This document shows, in pieces, positions 19,559 through 30,761 of a stretch of 64,000 bases of DNA; position 1 is the stretch's first letter; each line of letters starts with the position of its first letter. The position numbers and the translations under genes are program-made. The notes beneath the pieces were generated by a model. That model made no database searches. It was not told the DNA's origin and was given only the letters and a program-made list of their open reading frames with translations. This stretch comes from Telopea speciosissima (taxonomy: Eukaryota > Streptophyta > Magnoliopsida > Proteales > Proteaceae): contig NC_057922.1 of assembly GCF_018873765.1 (NCBI RefSeq), positions 16,257,563-16,321,562 on the forward strand. The letters are read 5' to 3'.

Positions 19559-20614
19559 AAGAATGTGAAAATGGAGAAGATCCACCACCACATCCACAAC
19601 TAAAATTGAAAGAGAAGGCAAAGATGAAGCGTGTTGTGAGGCTTTTAATTAGGCAGAAGCGGTTTAGAGGAGATGGACAGGTACTTCTCTTATCATATAT
19701 ATCGGATGATATGGTTGATGCTTCTTCCCTTAATTAGAAACTGAGTTGGTCCTTCCCCTTCTTTCTTTGTAGTTAGCGAGGGAGGACTGTTGATCCATTT
19801 CATCACGGCCGTCCAGAGAATCATCTTATAAAGGAAACATGATCATAGCCATACATGATTCGTTTTAGGGCCACCATTGATGCCTACGTTTTACCTAACG
19901 ACATCATGAGATGAAAAAACTACCTTCCCTTTTTTCTCTGATAAGAAATAAAAAAACAAACCACCCTTACCGATTCGTGAGCGATTTTCACTCTCTATTC
20001 AGAAAAAGACGTAATTGTTGACTTGTTAATGGGAAAGATGGATTCTGTGGGGAGCGTGGCATCTGCGCCCAGACACATGGGGAGCGATCGATCTCACAAG
20101 TGTACAGATGGAATCTACTCCATATGGGTCTCACAGAGTGGATTCTATTTGTACGTACGCCTGTGAGGCGTTCTCGTACAAGAATGGATCCGAACGAGCC
20201 CTAGGGTCCAAAGTATAGACACAGAAACACTTGAAATTACCAACCGACTCTTTTTGAAATCAAAACCCCCAACTCTGTTGATGCCCCTATATATGCTTTC
20301 ATTGGCCTCTGCACTGGTGCAAGGGGCTACACGACGAAGCAACAGCAATCTCATACCCCTTGTTTATTTATTTACCAATTTGTCATCTTTCTTTGTTTTT
20401 TAAGGGTAAAGTCTCTCTGAAACCTAAGGTGTACTCTATGCCAACACACATTCCTAGTTTTTCTTATATTTTTTTCTTATGCTTTTATTCATGTTTTGAA
20501 ATATTTTAATAATTCTAGTGTGGTAAATAAAATGAGTATGACATCTTAACTAACTTTTAATAAAAAATTACTGATCACGTCCTGAACCACTCCAAACCCC
20601 TTTACCACTCCCCT
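19559..20614. other. intergenic region
   Basis: Presumed J-protein promoter at the left end. A short fragment around 20050-20085 (TCTGCGCCCAGACACATGGG) matches one arm of the foldback family also seen at 24370-24530. No gene recognised. Confidence 0.5.
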
Positions 20615-20622
20615 CTACCGAA

Positions 20623-20794
20623 GAATATGGATCATCTGTACATACCAATAGGTGAACGTAAATGTGAGAGCCAACCATCTGTCCTATTTTTGTCATTTAC
20701 AAGGGGAAGAGGAGTTTTTGTGAAAACCAAATTAAAATGTGATTGCCTCTCACATGTACGTTCACCTGTTGGTACGTGCAGAGGAACTGAACTC
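20623..20794. mobile_element. foldback MITE with AGGTGAACGT arms
   Basis: Left arm ACCAATAGGTGAACGTAAAT and right complement ACCAACAGGTGAACGTACAT are inverted copies, extending to TGTGAGAG. Flanks TCTACCGAA and CCTACCGAA (ending 20622 and 20802) agree at 8 of 9, consistent with a Mutator-like origin. A related copy is at 25527-25671. Confidence 0.7.
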
Positions 20795-20898
20795 CTACCG
20801 AACGCATCTAAGCCAGTAGGTTCGGCAAACTGATCACGTTCAGAACCACTTGAACCATCGCCTCCACTCCAAGCCCCTTAAACACTCTCCTCTACCAC

Positions 20899-21088
20899 GG
20901 ATTCAGATCCTCTACTGCTGAGCTGCCCGATAGGACCGTGCTGTCTAGACATGGCAAGGCGTGCAATGACCACCTTACCCCCACTCGGGCAAGGTGCTCG
21001 GGCAGGGGTAAGGCGGTCATTGCACAACTCACCGTATCTAGGCAGCACAGTCCTATCGGGCAGCTCAACAGTAAAAGATCCAAATTGC
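20899..21088. mobile_element. Mutator-like foldback MITE, complete
   Basis: Long inverted arms (GAGCTGCCCGATAGGAC at both ends in opposite orientation) and a second inner palindrome (CTTACCCCCACTCGGGCAAG). It is bracketed by the exact 9-bp duplication CTCTACCAC (20890-20898 and 21089-21097). It gives the reference ends for the copies at 378-514, 21590-21771, 46839-47025 and 57004-57122. Confidence 0.88.
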
Positions 21089-21589
21089 CTCTACCACACG
21101 CACCCACGCCGAAGCCAGCCTAGTGGTTTGGACTTCCAAGGCAAATAAGTACTCTTTCTTGGTCCCCCCCTTCACTCTGTCTCTCATGCTGTAACAGATG
21201 GCTACACATTTTGAATTGGATATCCGGATATCCCGAATATCCATCACATACTTGAATTCAAATTCTATCCAAGGTATTACCTCTCTATCGGATAAACAGA
21301 TCGAATTCGAATATGGATTTGTTAGACGGATTCGAATGTTGAATTGGCTTACTAAATTAATTCCTCTTATTGATTTCTTCTAATGTCCTAGGCTTATCAT
21401 GAAATTTTTTTTTTCCTAATCCTAACATTCTAACAATATACATCTTTGTTCGAATAAAACAGCTAAAAAAAAAAAAATATGGTGGACACATTGGATCAAT
21501 GATTATTATAAACAAATATCATGCCAACATCGTATATTCTTTTTATTTATCCATTAATCATACAAATGTATGCCATTGGTCACAACAAA

Positions 21590-21771
21590 GAGTTCGGATC
21601 CTCTACTTCCGTCTGCCCATACTTTTGTGTGCACCCTACACACAATGGGACGCGCAAATACCCCTGTCCGAGCGCTTTGCCCTAGCGGGGGTAAGGCGGT
21701 CTTTGCATGCCTCGTTGTGTGTAAAGCGCACACAAAAATAGGGGCAAGCGGAAGTAGAGGATGTCGATTCT
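21590..21771. mobile_element. Mutator-like foldback MITE
   Basis: Arms CGGATCCTCTACTTCCGTCT and the inverted GGAAGTAGAGGATGTCG, with inner arms CTTTTGTGTGCACCC/GCGCACACAAAAAT. Flanks CACAACAAA (21581-21589) and CATAACAAA (21772-21780) agree at 8 of 9. Confidence 0.8.
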
Positions 21772-21780
21772 CATAACAAA

Positions 21781-23483
21781 TAGATGCTTTTTAATGACCA
21801 CTTAATTACATCTCTCAACCATGTACGTTTCTTGACAATTTTACCCTTTACTTCCTTCCACCTCCTCTTCTCCGATCACCATGTCCCTCCGCTGCAACCC
21901 CTCCCAATCACATGATCATCGTGCAGAATTATTTTGGGCCATCAACCATAAAACACACAAATCACATGATCGTGGCCATCCATTTGTCAACTAGAATAGG
22001 TGAAAAGGACAATTGTTGCTTGAGTTGATTGAACAATCTTAGTGCCGATTTTTTAAGGTTTACTATGAGTTTGGTTTTGGTTTCAAAATTGAGACCGTTT
22101 AATTAATTGAATCGGATTGTTTAACCAATCAGACCATTTAACAGTCTTAGATGTATATAAAGGTGCCAAAATCAAATAGAAATCATTTACTAAAATCAAA
22201 TCAAACTGTTTAAACCGAATCCATGAAATGAATCAATTTTAATTTAAAAAATGAAACCATTTAATTAAACGGTTTAACCGAAACCAGTTAATTTAACACC
22301 CATAATCCCACTTGATATTGTAAAATAAATAAAAAAAAAACTCAGTTGTTGTGCACCTGTGCCTTGAAACTGTTTTGAATGGGATGGGGGCAAAAATGTA
22401 ATTATACATTCTCTCTCCCCCAATCAACTATTGAGGACACGACGGTATACATGCACGGTTGTGCATAAAACCTTTTGCCTATTAAATAAAAAAATATACC
22501 AAATGGTTAATGAGAGAAGAAAATTGCGGGTTTTGAAAAAGGACACATGACTGCCATTTAGCATATAGGGAGAGTAGTTACTCTCCCCATCAGGTCATAA
22601 AAGTACAAAACCGAAAACCCACCATTGTAGAACTTATCATCTCAGTCGACCAAAAAATAACAGAACTTAATTATCATTTCAGCAAGGTAAGTGATTCTAA
22701 TCCAAAGGTCCCCAACTCCCAGAGCTGACTTTATTTCTTTACAGGGAAAATGCGGCATACAGTGGGGTTGTTTACACTTGGTTTAGGAACAAAGGTGTTG
22801 ATTAAGTAACGGCCATTAGTGAATGATTGCTTTTGTTTTTTGATAAATTAGTGAATAATTGCTGCTGTTGCCGTTGTTTCCTGCCTGAACTGAGGTGGAT
22901 GACCTGCAAGACAAAAGGAGAATATTCAGATTGGCCTGGGGTTAATTCGAGGTAACTCTGATGATTAAGTTATAATCGGACAAGTATCAATATGTGTGAG
23001 GAACGGTAAAAAGTAATAAATGTAAATATCTACCTTTGTCATACACTATTTTTTATATATTTTGGGTCGGTTTGTATCCAACTGAGTGGATAATTAATTG
23101 TCATAGTCGACTTGTATAAGTTCGGTCACGCTGGGTTGTCTTGAGAAGGGATTGGGAGATGTAATATCATGAATGTATTAATGAAGGGTGGCCCACACAG
23201 TCGTGTATTGTCAGAAGAGCCTTACGGATATGTTGACACCTGTATAAGTGTATTTTCGTATGTATCAACTGCCATTGTCATTAATGCCATCTCCATTTTA
23301 ACAAGGAAATATCCAACGAGATACGTTCTGACATTTGTGCTTATTATTTTATTCCAAAAATAGACATTTGTGCCTATTATATAATAAATTATTATAATTT
23401 AATTATTTTAGGGTACATCTTATCGGAACTAATCTTCTTTATACTATTTCTTTGTTTGTGAACAAAATAATATATTAAAAAAA
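21781..23483. other. intergenic region
   Basis: No gene is recognised. 22040-22310 contains repeated GAAACC/AACGGTTTAA motifs that look like a decayed small repeat. Confidence 0.5.
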
Positions 23484-23632
23484 GGAAAGAGAACGTCATC
23501 CGGTCACGCAACGCATATCGCATGCGCTTTGACATAGGGGTGTGTGAAATAACCGCCACACCCCTAGTCATTGCCATGCTTCAAGATGCAGGGTCAGCGT
23601 GTGCTGCGTGAACGAGTGGCGTTCTTTCTCCC
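23484..23632. mobile_element. Mutator-like foldback MITE
   Basis: Left end GGAAAGAGAACGTCATCCGG and right complement GGGAGAAAGAACGCCACTCG are inverted, with TCACGCA in both arms. Flanks share ATTAAAAAAA (23474-23483 and 23633-23642), but that repeat is low-complexity. Related ends occur at 2952-3140. Confidence 0.7.
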
Positions 23633-23642
23633 ATTAAAAAAA

Positions 23643-24309
23643 CAATAAGAAAATATTAATCATAGCTCCTGCACTAGCTTAGGAACCAATAAAAACACGT
23701 GCAAGAGCATTTAACTGAATGAGATTTTTTTTAAAATTCATTAGGGCCCGAATGATAATTTTGTGTAGTCTTATTATGTTTAGGTGAAGAACCATTTGAA
23801 CGATTACGCCTTATTTTTTTCCCTAAAAAGAAATAAGAATTCAAACAAAGAGAGAGGATAATGTAAACCTCACAACACAAGCCATTCGAGAATCTTAAAA
23901 GTAAAGGTAGAGCGACAGCTCAACAAACCACGCAAAACAAAACAGAAAAATAAGCCAAACTAGCAGGAGTAGAGCGAGAGCTAGGGGGAAGTGTACTAAA
24001 ATATAGACCGTGATAGGAATCATTAACCACACACCTATTTTAAATGTTCAATATTTAAAAAAATATATATATATATATAAAATATTTGTCACTTGGCAGT
24101 TTAGATGGGGACAATTTTTTTTTATCTGATTTTTTTTTTTTAAAAAAAAATTGTTATCGATTCATTTAGTTGGTCTAATTTGATTTCCATTTCTATCAAT
24201 TTCATATAATCTCAATCCAAATCAAACTAATAAGAATTCGATTTGGTTCAATACAGAGTGAATCCGTCATTTCAGTTTATCCAACTAGATCGGGTTGAAC
24301 TTGACAACA
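23643..24309. other. intergenic region
   Basis: AT-rich, with a TA run near 24065-24079. No gene is recognised. Confidence 0.5.
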
Positions 24310-24690
24310 TTACTCTCTCATGTGCTATAATATGGAAGAGTGGCAGATAATTGAAATCAAATTCGATCTTTTATTTAAGGGCTAATGTTCTCTGTGCCGC
24401 AGTGCAATCTGCACCCAGACACATGGGCTGGATATTTTACCATTTAGGGGGCAAGGTGGTCATTATGCTCACCCCCATGTGTCAGGACACAGCCTACGCC
24501 CCTAGCACATAGAACATTTGGCCTTTACTAAATTTGTTTAATTGTTTTTAAGTAGCGTCCATTATTAAATGATAACTGCATTGTTAAATGATAACTGCAT
24601 TTAGATGCGTTAGCATAAATGCATTGCACGCGGATCACTGGTTGGTCGTGTTTTCTTTTTCATAGATTCACAAACATTAGAACGCATCAA
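24310..24690 (+). repeat. orphan copy of UGT85 3'-flanking sequence, with foldback insertion
   Basis: Bases 24345-24372 (GATAATTGAAATCAAATTCG) match the DNA just after the stop codons of UGT-A (28430-28455) and UGT-B. After an inserted foldback element (about 24374-24530) the match resumes with TTTGTTTAATTGTTTT and ATGCATTGCACGCGGATCA (UGT-B: AATGCGCTGCACGCGTATCA). No UGT exon lies upstream. The insert has inverted CCAGACACATGGG arms and 9-bp flanks TTTATTTAA/TTTACTAAA (7 of 9). Confidence 0.6.
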
Positions 24691-26169
24691 TTCTAAATTA
24701 TTTATATTTCTTTGAAGAAAATTTAATTGAACATAATATGATGTTATTTATCAATTGAACTATTAAAACAAAGATTTTACGATGTACCTTTCACATACAT
24801 CAAGAAGAATGTTCCTATTAGTGAGAATTTATATTCTTTCTCGCTCATGTGACCAATAGATCAAGCCTTCTTATCAGCATCTTCCAAGAAAGATTGATCA
24901 TTTAGAGAAAGCACACTTGATGAGGTAATGAAAATTAACAAATCACATTAATTAATCCTTTTAAGGAAGCTTTCCTAAATAGTCCACTGTTTTTAAGCCA
25001 CAAGGAATAAGGATAACTAATCTCAAAAGGTTCAAACTATTGGATTTTCTTAAGGCTCCGTTTGATTGCAAGGAGAAGTAAAAAGAAAGGAAGGGAAAAT
25101 TTTCAAACCTAAAAAAGAAACTTTTGTAATCATTATCCTATGTGATTGTATAAACTATTTAAATTTCTTACAATATCTAATAAAGATACATTTTACATGT
25201 AATATTTATTTTACATTTTAAACCAAAGGAAAATGGATGCAAAATAAAATGAAATTTAATAACCAAATATGGAATGATTTGGAGTTAGATATATTGTCAC
25301 ATGGGGTAATGATTAAAACAATTCTTTTTTTAAGTATGAAAATTTCACTTTCCTTCCCTTTAATTCCCCTTGGAACCAAATGGAGTTTACAGGAAAAAAA
25401 AAAAAAAAAGAAGTTTCCTATATGGGTAAAACATATGTTGAAATCTAGGATCATGGGAATGTACAACATTAGTCAAAGTACCATAGGTGAGCACAGAATG
25501 GATCAGGTAAACTCTTGTCCAGAGAATGAATCATCTGCACCTATATTTAGGTGAACATACATGTGAGAGGTAATTTCTTGTCTTTTTTTTGTTTTCATTA
25601 ATACCCGTTCTCCCCTTGTAAATGGCAAAAATGAGACAAATGATTACCTCTCATATGTACGTGCAGGAACATAAGAAATTGACTCAGGTGAGCATAGGCA
25701 AACAAGGGTCTCTAAGTAAAAGTATAAAAATTGTGACATCTACATGACAGGTCAACAAACCTCAAGGGATATAAAGGATGTTTACTCTTTATTTCATATT
25801 CTCTTCAAAGTTGGCAAACCAGGTTTTCCATTTTCCATTTGGCTTTGATAACAACGCCAGCAATTTAATGATGGTCGTTACTTAATTAATACCCCACTGG
25901 CTGCCGCATTTTGTTGAAAAGAATAGAGTCATAAGCCTTAAAAAAAATCTTCTAATCAAATTGGTTGAAAATTACTTATAGTATGACACATTTTTTCTTA
26001 TTCAATATAAGATTCCTAGTTGTATAGTCCTGCACCAGCAAGAGTGCAGATCAGGTACGACGACAAATCTTGGGACACCCCACACTACTCATATGGAATC
26101 CAGAGGACCACATCTATTTTTTGACAAAATCAATTCAAAAGATACCCTAATGTCGCTTTTGAAATGATG
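24691..26169. other. intergenic region upstream of UGT-A
   Basis: No gene is recognised. 25850-25950 (GCCAGCAATTTAATG) matches 35005-35090 upstream of UGT-B, so it belongs to the A/B duplicated block. Poly-A run near 25395. Confidence 0.5.
25527..25671. mobile_element. foldback MITE, AGGTGAACAT arms
   Basis: Left AATCATCTGCACCTATATTT then AGGTGAACATACATGTGAGAG is partly mirrored at the right by CCTCTCATATGTACGTGCAG. Related to 20623-20794; termini uncertain. Confidence 0.5.
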
Positions 26170-26372
26170 AATTTTAACTCTACAGTTCTAAGTATTGGTA
26201 TCATATTGTCTGTATCGATGATACGGTACAGATAGGAGGTAAAATGGTAAAAAGAATTATTTTTTAAGAAGATTTAGGGGTAATTTTGTCTGATATAGTC
26301 GATCCATTTCAATATCATATCGGTTTTATAAGTGACCAATACTCGATTCAATATTGTGCACTAGAACCATGC
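26170..26372. repeat. dispersed repeat upstream of UGT-A
   Basis: Same family as 6165-6360 and 35285-35525 (GGTAAAATGGTAAAAAGAAT, CGATCCATTTC, ending ACTAGAACCATGCTC). The UGT-A and UGT-B copies sit at corresponding places 420-520 bp before the ATG, so they were present before the A/B duplication. Confidence 0.7.
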
Positions 26373-26738
26373 TCAATCCTCTATGGGGTATGGGTCTTAA
26401 GTGCCAAAGGTGGGTCAACGACCAACACCCCCATGGAAGTTGTGAGATCTGTTTGTTTAGACCCTACAACTTGTGGGGTTCAGCACTTTGATTATTATAT
26501 GATACAAATTGATATGGCTTGTCCACACACGGTGGGGTTGAGTCCCACATTGGGTGGGTGGGTGGGTAGGGTGTATGTGTTTGTGTTTGTTAATTTGTAT
26601 TTGACAAAAAAAAAAAAAAAAAAATTACAAATTAAAATCTTAAATTTGAATTTTGAACCACCACTCTTCAAGTCACTTCAATTTTTTTATTTCAAGATTA
26701 TTAGCTTATTGTTGTCTTGTCAAACTTCATTTTCCCCA

Positions 26739-26746
26739 TATATAAA
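26739..26746 (+). promoter_or_regulatory. TATA box of UGT-A
   Basis: CCCCATATATAAAACC lies about 50 bp before the ATG and is conserved at 35949-35956 in UGT-B. The short distance implies a leader of only about 20-30 nt. Confidence 0.65.
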
Positions 26747-26794
26747 ACCTGGGAAGTGAGGTGGGGAAGAGAGGATCCAAATTGGGGAAGAGAG

Positions 26795-28425
26795 ATGGGT
26801 TCTGATATTGGCGCAGAGGAGAAACAAAGGAAGCCCCATGTCGTTTGCATCCCATACCCAGCCCAGGGCCACATAAACCCAATGTTTAAGGTGGCAAAGC
26901 TTCTCCATCATAGAGGCTTCCATGTCTCCTTCGTCCACACCGAACTCAGTTACAGTCGTTTACTCAAATCAAGAGGCCCTGATTCTCTAAAGGGTTTACC
27001 TGGCTTTCATTTCCACTCCATTCCTGACGGTCTCCCACCTCCAGATGTAGGTGCCAACGAAGACATTCCTTCCCTGTGTGACTCCACCTCTAAGAATTGT
27101 TTACTCCCCTTTCGTACCCTTCTCTCCCAACTCAACACCACAGATGGCATCCCTCCGGTCACCTGCATAATCTCCGATGGTGTCATGAGCTTCACTCTTG
27201 ACGCTGCCGAAGAACTTGGAATCCCTGAAGTTTTGTTCTGGACCCCTAGTGCATGTGGCTTCTTAGCCTACATGCACTATTATCTCCTCGTCGGAAAAGA
27301 CCTTGCACCACTCAAAGGTACATAATAATAATAATAATAATAATAATATATTATTATTATTATTATTATTATTAACAACACATGTATATAAATTTTGATA
27401 TCACTTGTTAGAAACTTGGATAATATTCTTACACGGAAAACATTAACATGCTTTGTTTTTTTATTTTTTCTGTAACAGACACGAACTGCTTGACAAATGG
27501 GTATCTAGACACTGAGATCGATTGCATCCCCGGAATGAAGGATATGCGCTTAAGAGATATGCCGAGTTTCGTTAGAACTACCGATCCCAACGATATCATG
27601 TTCAACTTTCTAAAGAGAGAGGCAGGAAGAAGTAAAAAAGCTACAGCGATCATTATAAACTCCTTTGATGCAATTGAGAAAGATGTCTTAAATGCTCTCT
27701 CTTCAATGTTGCCTCGCGTTTACAGCATCGGACCTTTACAGTTGCTGCTGAATCAAGTCGAGGATGATGGTTTAAAGTCAATTGGGTGCAATCTATGGAG
27801 AGAAGAACCCGAGTGTCTCGATTGGCTCAATTCCAAAGAACCCGGTTCAGTGGTCTACGTGAATTACGGAAGCAGCACAGTTTTGACAGCCCAGCAACTC
27901 GTTGAGTTCGCTTGGGGACTCGCTAATAGCGAACAGACGTTCTTGTGGTTCATAAGACCCGATCTCGTGAGGGGTGACTCGGCAATATTGCCACCCGAGT
28001 TCGAGACTCTGACCAAAGAAAGGGGTATGTCAGCGAGTTGGTGCCGGCAAGAGCAAGTGCTGAACCACCCAGCCATCGGTGGTTTCTTAACACATTGTGG
28101 TTGGAACTCTATACTTGAAACCATATGTGGTGGTGTGCCGGTGATCTGTTGGCCGTTCTTCGCCGAGCAACAAACCAATTGCAGGTATTCCAGTGTACAT
28201 TGGGGGATTGGCAACGAGATTGATAGTAATGTGAACAGGAAAGATGTAGAAAGGCTTGTGAGGGACCTGATAGTAGGAGAAAAGGTTAAGGAGATGAAGA
28301 ACAAAGCCATGGAATGGAAGAAGAAAGCTGAAGAGGCCATTGCTCCTGGTGGTTCCTCACACCTCAATTTTGATAATTTGGTGAACCAATTGCTTTCTTT
28401 CCAAGTGATATTAACTAATGGATGA
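26795..28425 (+). CDS. UGT-A: UGT85-type UDP-glycosyltransferase
   Basis: Family 1 inverting glycosyltransferase of the UGT85 group; transfers glucose from UDP-glucose to a small hydroxylated acceptor in the cytosol. Characterised relatives act on 7-deoxyloganetin, cyanohydrins, cytokinins or terpenols; the acceptor here cannot be read. Exons 26795-27317 and 27479-28425 with one phase-1 GT-AG intron give 489 aa. Seen: [11 protein letters not shown] with catalytic His26, partner Asp about 128 in SDGVMSF, the IDCIPGM and VNYGSSTV strands, and the PSPG donor box about residues 362-405 starting [11 protein letters not shown] and ending FFAEQQ. The third PSPG residue is Arg instead of the usual Pro, as in UGT-B. 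Start chosen at MGSDIG because it aligns with UGT-B; an in-frame ATG at 26717 lies before the TATA box. The C terminus runs about 6 residues past that of UGT-B because of a one-base shift just before the old stop. Confidence 0.93.
27322..27375. repeat. AAT/ATT palindromic microsatellite in UGT-A intron
   Basis: About 27 bases of ATA repeats run directly into about 25 bases of TTA repeats, forming a near-perfect hairpin four bases after the 5' splice site. It is absent from the UGT-B intron, which is 59 bp shorter. Confidence 0.9.
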
Positions 28426-28700
28426 GCAGTAAATAATTGAAATCTAATTCTTGGATTCCCTTCATTTGTTTAATTGTTTTTTTTTTTATTTTTTTTTTTT
28501 AGAGTAATCTATTTTCTAAAGTGGAATCCAATAAATGCGCTGCACGTTATTATGTATTGATTATGATAAATTTATCATATAATATGTTTTTATTCTAATA
28601 AAATTGTTAGTGTTTGGTTTTACTAATTCGTATGTCGTTATCTTCCAAAAAAGTTCTGGAATTTATATAATTTTTAATTAAAATGTCAATTAGGTGCATT
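28426..28700 (+). repeat. 3' flank shared by UGT-A and UGT-B
   Basis: Alignable with 37593-37870 (TGATATTAACTAATGGATGAGCAG, split over the stop region; AAATGCGCTGCACG; TTATCATATAATAT). A further match exists at 47050-47280 downstream of UGT-C. Likely contains the 3' UTR. Confidence 0.75.
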
Positions 28701-28704
28701 TGAT

Positions 28705-29340
28705 CTGTAGAGCATAAGGATGTCAACGGATATTCGAAAATCTGTATTCAATCCGTGTTCATATCCGTTTAGGAGAATTTGAATCTGTCCAATATTAATT
28801 GGATACGAATATAATAATCCCTCTATCCAATCGATTATTATCAGATTCGTTTACAATCCAACTATAATAAAATATCTGAAATATATCTCTGTGTCAATCT
28901 ATCCTTTTAAGGCACCTTAATGGATTTTGAATCTTATTTTTATAATTTTATAAGTTAAGAACTTAAGATAATGTGATTCTTTTTCTAGATTTTCTGTTGG
29001 TTTATAAATATTGTTTTATGCAATGTGATATATGGATTCACGTATCTATGTGAGAAAATCAAAGATTAAGAAGAGTAGAAGAAAGGGTAGTTGTTGAATT
29101 TTCAAGTCTCAACCCTAACCCTCATCATAAAAACTGTAAAGATGTCAACGAATAGTCAAAAATTCGTATTCAATCCGCGTTCATATCCATTTAGGAGAAT
29201 CTGTATTCAAAAAATCACTAACCGGAAATCATCCGAATCCATTCGAAAACCGATAAGATATTATCCGAATCCATCCGAATATAATCGGATGCGAATATGA
29301 CAATGTCACTATTCGACTGAATTTGATCCGTTTACATCCT
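28705..29340. repeat. two diverged hAT-like TCCGAATCC repeats
   Basis: 28710-28900 and 29135-29340 both begin with GGATGTCAACG or AGATGTCAACG and carry TATTCAATCCG and TCATATCC text. The second ends GATCCGTTTACATCCTA, like the right end of the MITE at 8119-8370. No convincing target duplications. Confidence 0.55.
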
Positions 29341-29344
29341 AAAG

Positions 29345-29515
29345 TGAGGTAGAAGCCTAATGATCGAGTACGACATGAACAACCAGGCTATAAATCATAT
29401 TTATCATATATGAATACAAATAATATACGAATCAGGTTCATGCGGTTCGATCATGTCATTTATACATTCATCATTTATAATAGTCCAGTCAACATGTATA
29501 ATCTATGAGTTATCA
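29345..29515. repeat. repeat shared with UGT-B 3' region
   Basis: Matches 38390-38555 (GCTATAAATCATATTTATCA, CGGTTCGATCATGTCATT, CAACATGTATAATC). Both copies are 0.8-1 kb past the UGT stops, so they may belong to the duplicated block or be independent insertions of one repeat. Confidence 0.6.
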
Positions 29516-30761
29516 TTCATTTGTCTTTGTACATGAGTAATTATGTTTCTTATTATCATTTTAGTCATTACATGAGTTACATATTTATTATCTGAAATAG
29601 TCTGAACGTCTCAAGAGTTTGGTATACCCATCATCAGACAATATCTCGGCTGAAGCCTCAATGCCTCTCAAAGAGAATAAAATGTCAGGATAGTATCTTG
29701 GCCGAAGCGTCAATATCTCTCAAAGCCTGGTATACCTCATTGAGTCGTGTTTTGGCATCATACATTACATGTTCAATCATTCATGTTATTTCATTGCATA
29801 ACATGTTGTAAACTTATAACATAATTCTGATCTCATGATACATAAAAACAATCGATAATCATGTGACATGTATACAACATTCCCAATCGCACTCTTTCAT
29901 TTCATTCAATCCTTCCAATACACATACATTAATTAGCAATGGATTTAAAAAAAATAAAATCACAGTCATATAACAGTAAATAGCAGCAATCCGGATACGG
30001 ATTCTTTGGATCTGGCTCCACTCCACTCATCAATGATTCACAAAGGCTCTCCCTCTCTCCATTCATCAAAATCAGGGTCGAGCTGAGCCCGAGGTCTCAA
30101 TCAGGGCCAAGAATTTCTGGTCCTAACCTGCCCTCAGGGTCAGAAATCTTTAAGCAGGTCTTATTCTAGCTTAGGGCGGATTCGGGCCGACAAGGCCAAA
30201 CTTGCAGCCCTATTTTTCCCCATATAGTATAAATGTGAAGGGTAAAAGATTTGCATAACGTTAATTTAATTTCAAAATTTCATGCGGGCATTGACACCTC
30301 TCATAAGACTCGGATTACTATAACATCATCCCCTGTAAAATGTCTTATATACCCCCTATTTTTAATGTTTTTCCATAATAACCCCTCCAAGGCATGAAAC
30401 TACGCACTACATGTACAAAACTCTCTCCCATATGTGAAATAACATGATTTACCTTTAGGGGAAGAGATTGCTGCCTAGATCGACTCAAGGGCCCATGAGA
30501 GTGCGTGCAAGGGCATCAACATGGATGTGATTTTCTATTTCACAGGGGGTGGAGTGGTATTTTCGTGTGGTCATGTGTCTAGCCATAGGTGCCACGTGAC
30601 TAGACAATGTTCTTTTTCCCACGTAACACATTAATGTGTTATCTTACAAGGGCAAAGAAGTAAAGTTACAATTTTTTATGAGAGAAGGTTTCCTATAAAG
30701 GCAGTGTAAGAAGGAATTTGCTCACTACATCCAATGAGGAGTTAGAAAATGGTATCGTCGT
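29516..30761. other. intergenic repeats
   Basis: No gene. 29600-29760 has two direct copies of an ATCTCGGCYGAAGC-like motif. 30050-30222 matches the right half of the hAT-like element at 47615-48056 (CTGCCCTCAGGGTCAG, GGCCAAACTTGCAGCCCTA). 30458-30622 is a foldback element with ends GGGGAAGAGATTG and the complement of GAACATTGTCTAG. Confidence 0.5.

Noticed and set aside
21190-21350. Possible third hAT-like TCCGAAT repeat
   Set aside because: GGATATCCGGATATCC text is suggestive, but no inverted ends or 8-bp duplication could be found.
26717-26794. Upstream in-frame start for UGT-A (and 35892 for UGT-B)
   Set aside because: These ATGs lie before the TATA box, so they would not be in the main transcript.
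27864-28367. Long antisense open frames over UGT exon 2 (also at 37076-37570, 46042-46427, 50661-50948, 54246-54631, 57550-57983)
   Set aside because: They repeat at the same place in every UGT copy and mirror the sense codons; shadows of the real genes.
29100-29120. Telomere-like CCCTAA text
   Set aside because: Only two units; too short to be an interstitial telomeric array.
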